From: Myxococcales bacterium
GTDB taxonomy: Bacteria > Myxococcota_A > Polyangia > Haliangiales > Haliangiaceae
NCBI GenBank assembly: GCA_016717005.1
Contig: JADJUF010000037.1
Span: 620,001 to 684,000 of the forward strand
Length of the DNA: 64,000 nucleotides
Direction of reading: 5' to 3'
Both the position numbers and the translations under genes were made by a program. The first letter of the stretch is position 1, and each line of letters starts with the position of its first letter. The notes under the pieces are model-generated. The model saw only the letters and a list, made by a program, of their open reading frames with translations, was not told where the DNA came from and did not search any database. Positions 20,985-29,043 of this stretch are shown one piece after another.

Positions 20985-21060
20985 GAGGAGTTCTCGAACC
21001 TACCACGCACCGGTGAGCGGCGGATCACTCGTGGGCGCGCGATCGAGCCGGCGTGGGTAG

Positions 21061-21195
21061 CCCTCGGGGCCCGCCGCCGCCACACGCCCAGGGCGGCAGC
21101 GCCCTCGGGCCCCGCCGCCACCACACGCCCAGGGCGGCAGCGCCCTCGGGCCCCGCCGCCACCACACGCCCAGGGCGGCAGCGCCCTCGGGCCCC
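21061..21195. repeat. 41-bp tandem repeats with internal hairpin
   Basis: CCCTCGG starts at 21061, 21102, 21143 and 21184, a strict 41-bp period with three full copies and a partial fourth. Each unit carries AGGGCG-GCAG-CGCCCT, a 6-bp stem. The array sits in the 368-bp gap between two divergent genes and has no coding potential that I trust. Confidence 0.9.
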
Positions 21196-21255
21196 GCGAC
21201 GCTCGCGCCGCCGCGGCGGACGGGCCGCCACGATTTCGGCATCCTATCGAAGGGG

Positions 21256-21284
21256 TTGTCTTTTCCAGGTGCGGTTGGTACTTA
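21256..21284 (+). promoter_or_regulatory. Putative sigma-70 type promoter
   Basis: TTGTCT (21256-21261), a 17-base spacer, TACTTA (21279-21284). This AT-richer patch lies 69 bases before GTG 21353 and is the best promoter candidate for that gene. Confidence 0.5.
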
Positions 21285-21352
21285 GGGGCGGGGCGTCGTG
21301 CCCTGTCTGTTCACCCGGCTCCCCCTGGGGGCCTCTGCAAGAGAGTACGTCC

Positions 21353-21949
21353 GTGTCGACTCCGGAAGCTCGATTCGTCGAGCTGTTCAAGACCTGGCTG
21401 GTTTCCCTCCCCCACGACCTCAAGATCGCGTACGAGGCGATGGACGACGAGAACCTGCCGAGGTCGTCCCGCGAGATCGCGGTGGGCGCGATCATGTACG
21501 TCGTCTCGCCCAACGACTTCGTGGCGGACCGCAACGAGGTGGTGGCGAGCTTCTCCGACGACGCCGTGCTGCTGCGCCTGGCGCTGCAGGTGGTGGTCAG
21601 CGGCGGCGGCGAAGACGGTGAGGCCTTCCGCGACCGCTTCACCGAGCTGTTCGATGGGCTCGACGACGACCTCAAGGTCTGTCGCGAGCACATGGGCGAC
21701 CTGATGGGCTGGCTCGAGGGCAAGGTCGAGGGGCTGCGCAACCAGAGCTACAAGGGCAAGAAGGTCCCGGTCTACCTGGACAACGACGACGCCCGCGAGG
21801 AGCTGTTCGAGGACGGCCTCGGGTTCCGGACCGACTACCCGGTCGACGAGAAGGTCATCGACGACAAGCTCAAGAAGGCCTCGACCGTCGTCGAGGTGAT
21901 GCTCCGCCGCCGCGCCGAAGAAGTGCGCGCGGCCGGCATCGCGGTCTGA
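21353..21949 (+). CDS. DUF1232/YkvA-like protein
   Basis: A 198-aa soluble-looking protein from GTG 21353. The segment 'DENLPRSSREIAVGAIMYVVSPNDFVADRNEVV' (given here in two parts: 'AVGAIMYVVSPNDFV' and 'ADRNEVV') resembles the DUF1232 core, where a hydrophobic helix is followed by 'SP.D..PD'. The C-terminal half is charged and helical ('DEKVIDDKLKKASTVVEVML'). Family role is unknown. The gene ends 86 bases before a poly-G tract that appears artefactual. Confidence 0.65.
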   Translation: MSTPEARFVELFKTWLVSLPHDLKIAYEAMDDENLPRSSREIAVGAIMYVVSPNDFVADRNEVVASFSDDAVLLRLALQVVVSGGGEDGEAFRDRFTELFDGLDDDLKVCREHMGDLMGWLEGKVEGLRNQSYKGKKVPVYLDNDDAREELFEDGLGFRTDYPVDEKVIDDKLKKASTVVEVMLRRRAEEVRAAGIAV

Positions 21950-22035
21950 AGTTTCTCTGCACCCGGTGCGTGGTGCGGAGGTCCGGACGTTCCTACGGAC
22001 GGGGGCCGAGACCCGTCGCGCGCCTGCCGCGTGGT

Positions 22036-22233
<198 letters not shown>

Positions 22234-22391
22234 TTCTTGCGCTGGCGGAGCGAGCGGTTGCGTGGGCCGCGCGATGGTCGCGCGGGCAGGCGCGACCTGG
22301 CGCCGAACATCCGGCTTTTTTTTTGGGTGCGGACGGTCGCGCGCGTGCGCGCGGGCTCTGGCGCGACTTGGGGCGCCGAACATGGCGGGCC

Positions 22392-22435
<44 letters not shown>

Positions 22436-22437
22436 CG

Positions 22438-23043
22438 GCCGTCGCCGAGGCCGGGCACGATGTAGCCCTTCTCGTTGAGGCGCTCGTCGATCGACGCGGT
22501 GAAGATCGGCACGTCGGGGTGGTGGGTGTGCAGGGTGCGGATGCCCTCGGGGCAGGTCAGCAGGCACACGAACTTGATCGAGCGTGGCTTCGCGGCCTTC
22601 AGGCGCTCGACCGCGGCCACCGCGCTGTTGCCCGTGGCGAGCATCGGATCGACGACGATGCAGTCGCGGTCCTGCATCTCGCTCGGGACCTTGAAGTAGT
22701 ACTCGACCGCGCCGAGGGTCTTGGGATCCCGGTACAGGCCGATGTGGCCGACCCGCGCGCTCGGCAAGATCTCGAGCATGCCGTCGAGGATGCCGGTGCC
22801 CGCCCGCAGGATCGACACCAGCACGATCTTCTTGCCGTCGAGCTTGGGCGCCAGCATCGGCGCGATCGGGGTCTCGATCTCGACCATCGACAGCGGCAGA
22901 TCGCGACAGACCTCGTAGCCGAGCAGCACGCTGATCTCGCGCAAGAGCGTGCGGAAGGTCTTGGTGCTGGTGTCCTTGACGCGCATGAGCGTCAGCTTGT
23001 GCTGCACCAGCGGATGTCCGATGACGGTGACCTGGCCTGCCAT
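22438..23043 (-). CDS. upp: Uracil phosphoribosyltransferase (3' end lost)
   Basis: Pyrimidine salvage enzyme converting uracil and PRPP to UMP. It starts at ATG 23043 ('VIGHPLVQHKLTLMRVKDTS') and keeps the whole fold, including 'VSILRAGTGILDGMLEILP', the PRPP loop 'CIVVDPMLATGNSAVAAV', and the uracil site 'GYIVPGLGD'. The family normally ends about 8-9 residues later with 'AGDR.FGT'; here the sequence turns into 'GRKKKK' at the T-run. About 202 codons are intact, so the missing end is best read as an assembly error, not a true pseudogene. Confidence 0.93.
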
Positions 23044-23105
23044 ACCCGGGACGTTACCGCATCTCGCGCGCGCCGAGCCGCGTGGTCCCGGCGTATGGTC
23101 GACGG

Positions 23106-23747
23106 GTGAAGCACCTGCGCCGGCTCCCGCTCCTGGTCCTCGCGGCCGCCTGCGGCCCCGCCGCGCACGCGCCGCCGCCCCCGAGCGCGCCGCTGGCGCT
23201 CGAGCCGACCGAGCCGACCGAGCCGACCGAGCCCGCCGAGCCCGACGAGCCCGACGAGCCCGACGAGCCCGAGCCGCGGCCGCCGACCCAGCCGCCGGTG
23301 CCGACCGAGCCCGCCACCGCGGCGATCGCCGACGGCGCGATCGTGCTGTCGCAGCCGATCCTGTTCCTGGCCGGCGGCGCCGAGCTCGCCGACGCCAGCG
23401 CCTCGCCGCTGACCGCGCTGGCCGAGCTCCTCGCCGCCAAGCCCGACCTCACGCTGGTCCGGATCGAGGGCCACACCGACGCGATGGGCATGGGCGAGGC
23501 CAACCAGCGCCTGTCCGAGGCCCGGGCCCTGGCGACCGCCCGCGCGCTGGTGGCCCGCGGCGTCGCCTGCGCGCGGCTGCTCCCGGTCGGGTTCGGCGAG
23601 AACAAGCCGGTCGCCGACAACCGCACGGCCGAAGGCCGCGCCGCCAACCGCCGCATGGTGATCGCCCCAGCCGCCCTGCGCGGTCGCGCGATCGGCGGCA
23701 TGCCCGTCGACGGCGGCGGCCAGGTCGCCGGCGATCCCTGCCAGTGA
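23106..23747 (+). CDS. OmpA/MotB-domain lipoprotein
   Basis: A 213-aa outer-membrane lipoprotein that should bind peptidoglycan. Lipobox 'LLVLAAACG', then a rod-like linker with EPT and DEP triplets (~30-65), and an OmpA-C domain (~75-195) with 'LVRIEGHTDAMGMGEANQRL' and 'PVGFGENKPVADNRTAEGRA' plus 'NRRMVI'. The key Asp and Arg residues of the peptidoglycan site are present. GTG 23106 is chosen as the codon giving an immediate signal peptide. Its TGA abuts the convergent methyltransferase stop. Confidence 0.88.
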   Translation: MKHLRRLPLLVLAAACGPAAHAPPPPSAPLALEPTEPTEPTEPAEPDEPDEPDEPEPRPPTQPPVPTEPATAAIADGAIVLSQPILFLAGGAELADASASPLTALAELLAAKPDLTLVRIEGHTDAMGMGEANQRLSEARALATARALVARGVACARLLPVGFGENKPVADNRTAEGRAANRRMVIAPAALRGRAIGGMPVDGGGQVAGDPCQ

Positions 23748-24686
23748 TCACGCGCCGGCGCGGGCGGCGCCGGTGACGAACAGGTAGTGGTGCCCGGTCA
23801 CGAACACCTCGCGTTCGTGCTGCTGCAGGTACTTGCGATAGAACGCGACGTCCTTGATCACCAGGCCCAGCTCGGGCTGACGGAAGTTGCGCATGCGCGC
23901 GCCGTGGCAGAGCTCGCCGTCGCGGTAGCGGCAGTTGGGCACGCCGACGATGACCGCGCCGGTCGGCGTCAGGCACGCCTGGACGACGTGGCGCAGGAGC
24001 GCGCGATCGTCGACGCCCGGGCTCTGGAGCGTGCCGATCGCCAGGACCAGATCGAAGCGCCCGAGGGCGTGGGCCGGCAGGTCGGCGAGGTCGAGCTCGA
24101 GCGCGGTCAGGTCGACGTCGAGGTCGGCGAGGCGCGCGCGCGCGATCGCCAGCGCGCTGGCGCTGTGATCGACGCCGACCACCGCCGGCGCGAGCTCCGG
24201 CCGCAGGCGCGCGATCAGCGCGATCGCGTCCCCGGTGTTGATGCCCAGCTCGAGGATCCGCGGCCGCGGCGGCAGGCGCGCCCGGGCCAGCGCCTCGGCG
24301 AGGTCGAGCACGAAGCCCGGCTCCTCGGCCTTGCGGATGCGCGCGAACGTCGAGGCCGCGCCGTACCGCTCGGCCACCGGCGCCGCTGGTGCGTCGGGCG
24401 CCGCGGGCGCCAGCGGCTCGAAGCCGATCGCCACCCGGCCGCCGCCGAGCGCCACCGGCGTCCGCAGCCGCAGGCCCAGGCGATCGGCCAGCTCGACCCA
24501 GACCCGCAGCGGACGGTGGCGCGCCCCGTCGACGTCCTCGCCGGCGTAGCGGCCACGGCCGCGATCGGGATCGAGCACCTGCAGCCAGATCTCGTCGGCG
24601 CCGGCCGCGCGCGCGCGCTCGACGTGCTCGATGATCTCGACCAGCGGCGCCGCCGCGAGGTCGGGAGCGTCGGCCGGGCCGCTCAT
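23748..24686 (-). CDS. Class I SAM-dependent methyltransferase
   Basis: A 312-aa protein. Residues ~135-300 form a Rossmann methyltransferase: motif I 'RILELGINTGDAIALIA', the acidic 'VVGVDHSASALAIA', 'FDLVLAIGTLQSPGVDD', and a late strand 'GAVIVGVPNCRY'. The N-terminal ~100 residues are not recognised. Substrate is unknown; the CRYRDGELCHG segment near the end is unusual. Convergent with the OmpA-like gene, stop codons sharing TGATCA. Confidence 0.8.
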   Translation of the reverse strand: MSGPADAPDLAAAPLVEIIEHVERARAAGADEIWLQVLDPDRGRGRYAGEDVDGARHRPLRVWVELADRLGLRLRTPVALGGGRVAIGFEPLAPAAPDAPAAPVAERYGAASTFARIRKAEEPGFVLDLAEALARARLPPRPRILELGINTGDAIALIARLRPELAPAVVGVDHSASALAIARARLADLDVDLTALELDLADLPAHALGRFDLVLAIGTLQSPGVDDRALLRHVVQACLTPTGAVIVGVPNCRYRDGELCHGARMRNFRQPELGLVIKDVAFYRKYLQQHEREVFVTGHHYLFVTGAARAGA

Positions 24687-24724
24687 CCGCCGACGCTACG
24701 CCGTGGTCGCGGGACCGTCAAAGG

Positions 24725-25021
24725 TCAGGGACCGTAGCAGTGCAGGGCGCCCTGGATCTCGGTGCCGCACGACGGAGCCGAGCAGGTGAGCACGCCCGCG
24801 TCGGCGCCGCCGCCGCACTGCCAGAAGTCGCACGCGGGGCTACACGTGGCCCCAGCGCAGGCGGGGTTCTTGTCCTGGCACTCGACCTGGAACGTGCCGC
24901 AGGTACCGTCGAACTTCTGGACACAGATCTGGTCGGGCCCGCACGCGGCACACGCCGGATGGCTGTCGTCGGCGCAGGCACCCAGGAGCACGATCGCGAG
25001 CGCGCTGATCAGTCGAGCCAT
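24725..25021 (-). CDS. Small Cys-rich lipoprotein
   Basis: A 98-aa lipoprotein (lipobox 'AIVLLGAC') with twelve further Cys, spaced as in 'CAACGPDQICVQK', 'CGTFQVECQDKNPAC' and 'CSPACDFWQCGG'. This suggests a disulfide-rich extracellular mini-domain. No family is recognised. Similar Cys-rich leaders occur in the larger lipoprotein at 29,044. Confidence 0.65.
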   Translation of the reverse strand: MARLISALAIVLLGACADDSHPACAACGPDQICVQKFDGTCGTFQVECQDKNPACAGATCSPACDFWQCGGGADAGVLTCSAPSCGTEIQGALHCYGP

Positions 25022-25140
25022 CAGCAGATCCTAGCGGCGCCAGTGCCCGCGCCCATCGCCCGCGCGCACGGTCGCGATCCGGATCACCCCGCGGGCGATT
25101 TTGACCGACGCCGGGCCGTGAGCTGTGGCACGCTCGACCG

Positions 25141-25446
25141 GTGACCGCTCGCAACCTGCTCGCCGCGTTCGTCGCCGCCGCCATCGGGCTGGGCTCGGCC
25201 GGGTCGGCCTCGGCCCAGCTGTGGAAGCCGAAGAAGAAGACGACGACCACGACGGTCGCGCCCAAGAAGAAGCGCGCGGCGCCCGCCGCCCGCAAGCGCC
25301 CGGCCCGCAAGAAGCCGACCAGCGCGGTCGTCCGGTTCAAGGCGCCGCCGCCGCGGGCCGATGCCGACGATGATCGCGATCGCGACGAGGTCGCGGTCGA
25401 CGACAGCCCGCGCATCACGATCGTCGACGGCGATCGCGACGACTGA
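25141..25446 (+). CDS. Small exported protein, basic then acidic
   Basis: A 101-aa product from GTG 25141 with signal peptide ending 'GSASAQ'. A Lys/Arg/Ala-rich stretch (~28-65) is followed by an Asp-rich tail ('DADDDRDRDEVAVDD'). No family recognised; low complexity makes comparison weak. Ends 20 bases before the hemerythrin gene. Confidence 0.5.
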   Translation: MTARNLLAAFVAAAIGLGSAGSASAQLWKPKKKTTTTTVAPKKKRAAPAARKRPARKKPTSAVVRFKAPPPRADADDDRDRDEVAVDDSPRITIVDGDRDD

Positions 25447-25465
25447 TCGCGCCTACCATGGCACC

Positions 25466-25963
25466 GTGACCAACGACCCGAGCGCGCCCGTCCCGGACTT
25501 CTTCGCCCAGCTGCTGCGCGATCACCACGACCTCGAGGCCTGCGTCGTCGAGCTCGGGCGCGCCGCCGACCAGCTGGACGCGGTCCCCGGGGAGGCGGCC
25601 GCGCTCGCGACGCTCGCGACCGCGCTCGCGTACTTCGACGGTCCGGCCGCGCGCCATCAGGCCGACGAGGAGCAGCTCTTGTTCCCCCAGCTCCGGTCGC
25701 TGCCGGCCTTCACCCAGATGATCCCGGCGTTCGAGTGCCAGCACCAGCTCAACGACGGCACGCTCGCCGAGCTGCGGGCCGCGCTCCAGCCGGGCGCGCC
25801 GGCGCGGATCGGCACGGTCGCCGACCTGGTCCGCCGATTCGTCGAGATGCAGCGGGCCCACATCCTCGCCGAGGAGCGCGCGCTGTTCCCGCTGGCCGCG
25901 CGCACGCTGGCGCCGGCGATCGTCGAGAACCTGACCCGCGCGCAGGCCGCGCGCCGCGGCTAG
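25466..25963 (+). CDS. Hemerythrin-like HHE protein
   Basis: A 165-aa four-helix bundle protein with a probable di-iron site. Ligand-like motifs are spread as expected: 'LLRDHHDLEACVVEL' (~11-25), 'RHQADEEQLLFPQL' (~63-76), 'FECQHQLNDGTL' and 'RAHILAEERALFPLA'. Such proteins bind O2 or NO or repair iron centres; which applies is not visible here. Start GTG 25466. Its TAG stop forms part of the CTAG that borders the downstream inverted-repeat element. Confidence 0.85.
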   Translation: MTNDPSAPVPDFFAQLLRDHHDLEACVVELGRAADQLDAVPGEAAALATLATALAYFDGPAARHQADEEQLLFPQLRSLPAFTQMIPAFECQHQLNDGTLAELRAALQPGAPARIGTVADLVRRFVEMQRAHILAEERALFPLAARTLAPAIVENLTRAQAARRG

Positions 25964-26135
25964 ACACCGACCGGTTTGAATGCCGTCGCGAGACGCGGAC
26001 GTGCGAGGCAGATCCGGGCGCACGCCCGAAGCGCAGCGAGGAGCGTAGGGACCGACGTGACGAGCGAGCATCGGACGTACGCCCGGAGGTGCCCGCAAGG
26101 TCGCGTCGCAGCAGGCACTTCAAAGGGGTCGGTGT
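25964..26135. mobile_element. 172-bp inverted-repeat element flanked by CTAG (MITE-like)
   Basis: The left end ACACCGACC-NN-TTTGAA (25964-25980) and right end TTCAAA-NN-GGTCGGTGT (26119-26135) are inverted copies. The similarity continues inward for about 40 bases (TGCC...GACGCG... against its complement). CTAG lies directly left (25960-25963) and one base from the right end (26137-26140), as a possible target duplication. It has no open frame. It may be a non-autonomous element or a structured RNA. Confidence 0.6.
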
Positions 26136-26140
26136 GCTAG

Positions 26141-26183
26141 ACCAGGGGACGGCGTCAACGTCCACAACCTTGGGGTCGCGGCT
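26141..26183. repeat. Direct repeat copy A (GTCAACGT motif)
   Basis: A 43-bp block that matches 26373-26414 at most positions (GGGGACGG-GTCAACGT...ACAAC...GGGTCGCGGC). It lies on one side of a doxX remnant and directly after the inverted-repeat element. Confidence 0.65.
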
Positions 26184-26185
26184 GT

Positions 26186-26326
26186 CTAGAGGTGCACCGT
26201 CTCGGTGAAGTAGGTCATCGTGCCATCGAAGCCGTAGCCGCCGAACCAGCCCAGCAACTTCTGCGCGCCGTGCGGCACCACGATCGCCCCGAGCGCAGCG
26301 CGCTGGATGGCCAGGGATGGTCTACG
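26186..26326 (-). pseudogene. Remnant of a DoxX-family membrane protein gene
   Basis: Reading the minus strand from 26326 to the TAG at 26186 gives 46 residues that include 'AALGAIVVPHGAQKLLGWFG' followed by 'GYGFDGTMTYFTE'. This is the highly recognisable N-terminal signature of DoxX proteins (quinol-oxidase-associated four-helix membrane proteins, normally ~130-150 aa). No start fits: a TGA lies in frame just upstream (26327-26329), and everything after the first helix is missing. It sits between the two copies of a direct repeat, so it may be debris of a repeat-mediated deletion. Confidence 0.65.
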
Positions 26327-26372
26327 TCATGGTCGCGCTCGCGCTCGGCGGCGACCCGGGCCGGGGTCGGGG

Positions 26373-26414
26373 CCGGGGGACGGTGTCAACGTTGACAACG
26401 TTCGGGTCGCGGCG
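26373..26414. repeat. Direct repeat copy B with perfect 12-bp palindrome
   Basis: Second copy of the block at 26141. It contains GTCAACGTTGAC, a perfect palindrome; in copy A this is degraded to GTCAACGTCCAC. The pair brackets the doxX remnant at a distance of 232 bp. Confidence 0.65.
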
Positions 26415-26445
26415 GACGCCCAGTCCCTCCCCGGCGCCCGACCGG

Positions 26446-26985
26446 TCAGTCGCGCAGCTCGAGATCCACGCGGCGGTCCTTCTGCCAGCCGGACTCGTCG
26501 GTGCCGGTGGCCTCGAGGTCGCCGCGCGTGGTCTCGGCGAGCTGCGGCGCGGTCACGCCCAGCTTGTGGAGGTAGTCGCTGACGCTCTGCGCGCGCCGCG
26601 CGCCAAGACCGAGGTTGTACTCCCCCGTGCCCCGCGGATCGGCGCGGCCGATCAGGTCGAGGCCGCGCCCCGTGAGCGGTCCGGTGGTCAGGCACACCGC
26701 GACCTGCTCGAGCACCTGGCGGTCCTCGGGCAAGAGCTCCGTCTGGTCGTACTCGAAGTTCGGTGGAACGGCGGCGCTGGCCTTCAGCCCGCACTGCGCG
26801 GCCAGGTCGCCCGACACGTTGAGGTTCGGGCTCACCTGGGTCGGCGGCGCGGTCGCGGTCGCAGGCTTGGGCGTCGCGGCGACCTGCCCGCTCGGCTCGG
26901 TCGGCTCGGCGACCTTGGTGTTGGACTTCTTCGAGCAGCCCGCGAGGGCCAGGACGCTGAGGACGGTAGCAATGTGAACACGCAT
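26446..26985 (-). CDS. Pal-like OmpA-domain lipoprotein
   Basis: A 179-aa outer-membrane lipoprotein from ATG 26985 ('LSVLALAGCSKK'). A Thr/Pro linker is followed by an OmpA-C domain (~70-179): 'NFEYDQTELLPEDRQVLEQV', 'LDLIGRADPRGTGEYNLGLG', 'RRAQSVSDYLHKLGV' and the C-terminal 'KDRRVDLEL'. The family binds peptidoglycan; the Asp and Arg anchors are present. No tol genes lie nearby, so a dedicated Tol-Pal role is unproven. The longer upstream reading is Arg-rich repeat DNA and was rejected. Confidence 0.87.
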   Translation of the reverse strand: MRVHIATVLSVLALAGCSKKSNTKVAEPTEPSGQVAATPKPATATAPPTQVSPNLNVSGDLAAQCGLKASAAVPPNFEYDQTELLPEDRQVLEQVAVCLTTGPLTGRGLDLIGRADPRGTGEYNLGLGARRAQSVSDYLHKLGVTAPQLAETTRGDLEATGTDESGWQKDRRVDLELRD

Positions 26986-27090
26986 GTCCCGTCCTACCAG
27001 AACCTCGCGGCGGGGCCACCCGTGACCGACGCGCTCGAGAATTCCGGATTGCGCGGTCCTCATGCTCGCGGGATGAACCGCGAGGCGGCC

Positions 27091-27245
27091 TCGGCGGTGA
27101 CGCCGACGGTGGCGCGGTGACGCCGACGGTGGCGCGGTGACGCCGACGGTGGCGCGGTGACGCCGACGACGCCGACGGTGGCGCGGCTCGTCGGGGGCGG
27201 CGGGCACCTCGTCGGTGGCTGGGCCGCGACCGCGTCGACGTTGTG
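27091..27245. repeat. 20-bp repeats from a decayed copy of a gene 3' end
   Basis: About four units of 20 bp (GCGCGGTGACGCCGACGGTG) run from 27094 to ~27186. They are followed by ~58 bp resembling the last codons of the minus-strand gene that ends at 27385: 'CTCGTCGG..GGCTGGGCCGCG' plus 'CGCGTCGACG' occur in the same order at 27434-27475. So this looks like a duplicated gene end that later expanded. The 399-bp gap (26986-27384) shows nothing else that I trust. Confidence 0.7.
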
Positions 27246-27384
27246 CCTCGCCTGCGCCTCGCGCAAACGCCCGCGATCACATGCGCGGTTCCGTGGGCCG
27301 GTTGACCGGTCGGTTCTGTCCAGGCGTTGCGAATGTCCAGATCCCGCCGCCGCCCACCGTTCGTCGACGACCGTCCCCTCCCCG

Positions 27385-28740
27385 CTACAGCCGCCGCCGC
27401 AGCTCGGCGGTGACGCCGACGGTGCCGCGCAGCTCGTCGGCGGTGGCGGGCTGGGCCGCGGTCGCGTCGACGACGATGTTGCGGGCGCCCTCGACCCGCG
27501 CGTAGAGGTAGACGAGGTCGGTCAGCGCCATCGTCAGGTCGGCGCCGGCGCCGTAGGTCCAGACCTTCTGCGAGTAGCGGTCGAGGCTGAGCAGGCGCGC
27601 GTGCGACGCGAACGCGTCGGCGCGCACCCACGCGGCCGGGCGGTCGAGATCGATCCGCGCGGTCAGGCGATCCTCGTCGAGGATCTGGTTGGCGACCGTC
27701 GGCTGCATGGCGTTGCGCGCGTGGACCTCGATCGTCGCCGGGCCAGCGCTGGCCACGACGCTGGCGTCGAGGTGGAGCGCCCGGCGCTGGACCGCGGTGG
27801 TCGCGGTCGACGTGAACTCGCCGATCTCGAACCCGACGTCGAGGCCGACCGCGACCTGATCGCCGAGGCGGACGCCGTCGATCGCCAGCGGCGAGATCGC
27901 CGCCACCAGCGGGTCGACGACGCCGTCGTCGAGCAGCCCCAGCGTCGTGAACTCGATCCGCATGAAGTCGTAGGTCTGGTCGCGACCGCCGTGGCCCTTG
28001 CCGCGCCGGGCCCAGTGCACCGGCGCGATCGAGGCCCACGACTGGAACGTGGTCGCGGTGGTGCGGGCCCAGTCGAACTGGAAGCTCATCGGCGCGACGT
28101 CGACCTGGTGGCCGGCCGACAGCCAGCGGTAGAAGCGCAGGTTGGCGTAGACCGTGTCGCCGCTGGCCCGCTCGCCGCTGGTGGCGATCGGCAGCGCCAG
28201 GAGCGAGCGCCGCACCTGCCGGCGGCCGCGGTAGCCGAGCTCGAAGGTGTCGAACGGCAGCGGCAGGCAGCCGCCGACGCCCCACGCCAGCGCCGCGTGG
28301 GCGGCGCGGTCCTCGTAGAAGCCCTGGGCGCTGCCCTGGGCCTCGAACAGCCGGCACAGCGGCGCGTCCCAGGTCAGCCCGACGCCGACCGCCGCCGACG
28401 CCGGCGTCGCGGTGTCGGCCAGGGCCTGCGCCTGCGCCTTCCACTCCCAGGTGCGGTGCTGGTACAGCGCCGCCAGGTTGCGCACCAGCGGCCCCAGCAC
28501 CGGGTCGTGCTGCACCTGATCGGCGGCGCGGTAGTAGTCGTACTGGAAGCCGCGCGGGTCGCTCAGGTAGTACAGCAGATCGCGCACGTCGCGCGCGGTC
28601 TCGGCCAGGCGCGCCGCCTCGTGCGCCAGCCGCGCGGCCTCGCGGCCCGCCGCGCTCACCCCGCCGTCATCGTCGGCGACCGCGGACGCCCCGGTGCTCG
28701 CGACCAGCGCGACCGCCATGACCATCGCGCGTCCACGCAT
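27385..28740 (-). CDS. Hypothetical exported protein, probably beta-barrel
   Basis: From ATG 28740 the product is 451 aa with signal peptide 'VMAVALVASTGASAVADD'. A helical N-terminal part (~25-110, rich in Ala/Arg) precedes a long strand-rich region with alternating aromatic and polar residues ('ASGDTVYANLRFYRWLSAGH', 'MSFQFDWARTTATTFQ'), as in outer-membrane barrels. Two Cys flank 'RLFEAQGSAQGFYEDRA'. ATG 28752 is an alternative start. Family not recognised. Confidence 0.65.
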   Translation of the reverse strand: MRGRAMVMAVALVASTGASAVADDDGGVSAAGREAARLAHEAARLAETARDVRDLLYYLSDPRGFQYDYYRAADQVQHDPVLGPLVRNLAALYQHRTWEWKAQAQALADTATPASAAVGVGLTWDAPLCRLFEAQGSAQGFYEDRAAHAALAWGVGGCLPLPFDTFELGYRGRRQVRRSLLALPIATSGERASGDTVYANLRFYRWLSAGHQVDVAPMSFQFDWARTTATTFQSWASIAPVHWARRGKGHGGRDQTYDFMRIEFTTLGLLDDGVVDPLVAAISPLAIDGVRLGDQVAVGLDVGFEIGEFTSTATTAVQRRALHLDASVVASAGPATIEVHARNAMQPTVANQILDEDRLTARIDLDRPAAWVRADAFASHARLLSLDRYSQKVWTYGAGADLTMALTDLVYLYARVEGARNIVVDATAAQPATADELRGTVGVTAELRRRL

Positions 28741-28790
28741 CGGCGCGAGCATCGCACGTAACCACGGCCGCGGTGGCGCGTAGGTCGTGC

Positions 28791-28991
28791 ATGCGCTGGC
28801 TCGCCGCGATCGCCGTGACCGCCTGCGCGAGCGCCGACCGCCCGGCCGCGCCGACGCCGCCGACCAGCCCGGCATGCGGATGCGCCTGCCGATCGCGGCC
28901 CGCCGCCTCGATCGCGCGGCGCTGGCCGAGCGCGTGCGGGTCCAGACCGGGGGCTGACGCGGCGCGGCAAGTGACGTCGGCGACGGTGTGA
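28791..28991 (+). CDS. Possible small lipoprotein, perhaps broken
   Basis: An ATG at 28791 gives 'MRWLAAIAVTACASADRPAA', a convincing lipobox, but the rest of the 66 aa is Cys/Arg-rich and ends without structure. In the next frame from ~28873 the sequence reads 'ARRLDRAALAERVRVQTGG' and stops at 28958, which looks more like protein. A frameshift in a small lipoprotein gene would join the two. Could also be chance. Confidence 0.3.
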   Translation: MRWLAAIAVTACASADRPAAPTPPTSPACGCACRSRPAASIARRWPSACGSRPGADAARQVTSATV

Positions 28992-29043
28992 CAGACGATG
29001 TCCGGTTGCGATCGGACCGGCCGACGAACGATCGTGCGCGGAC

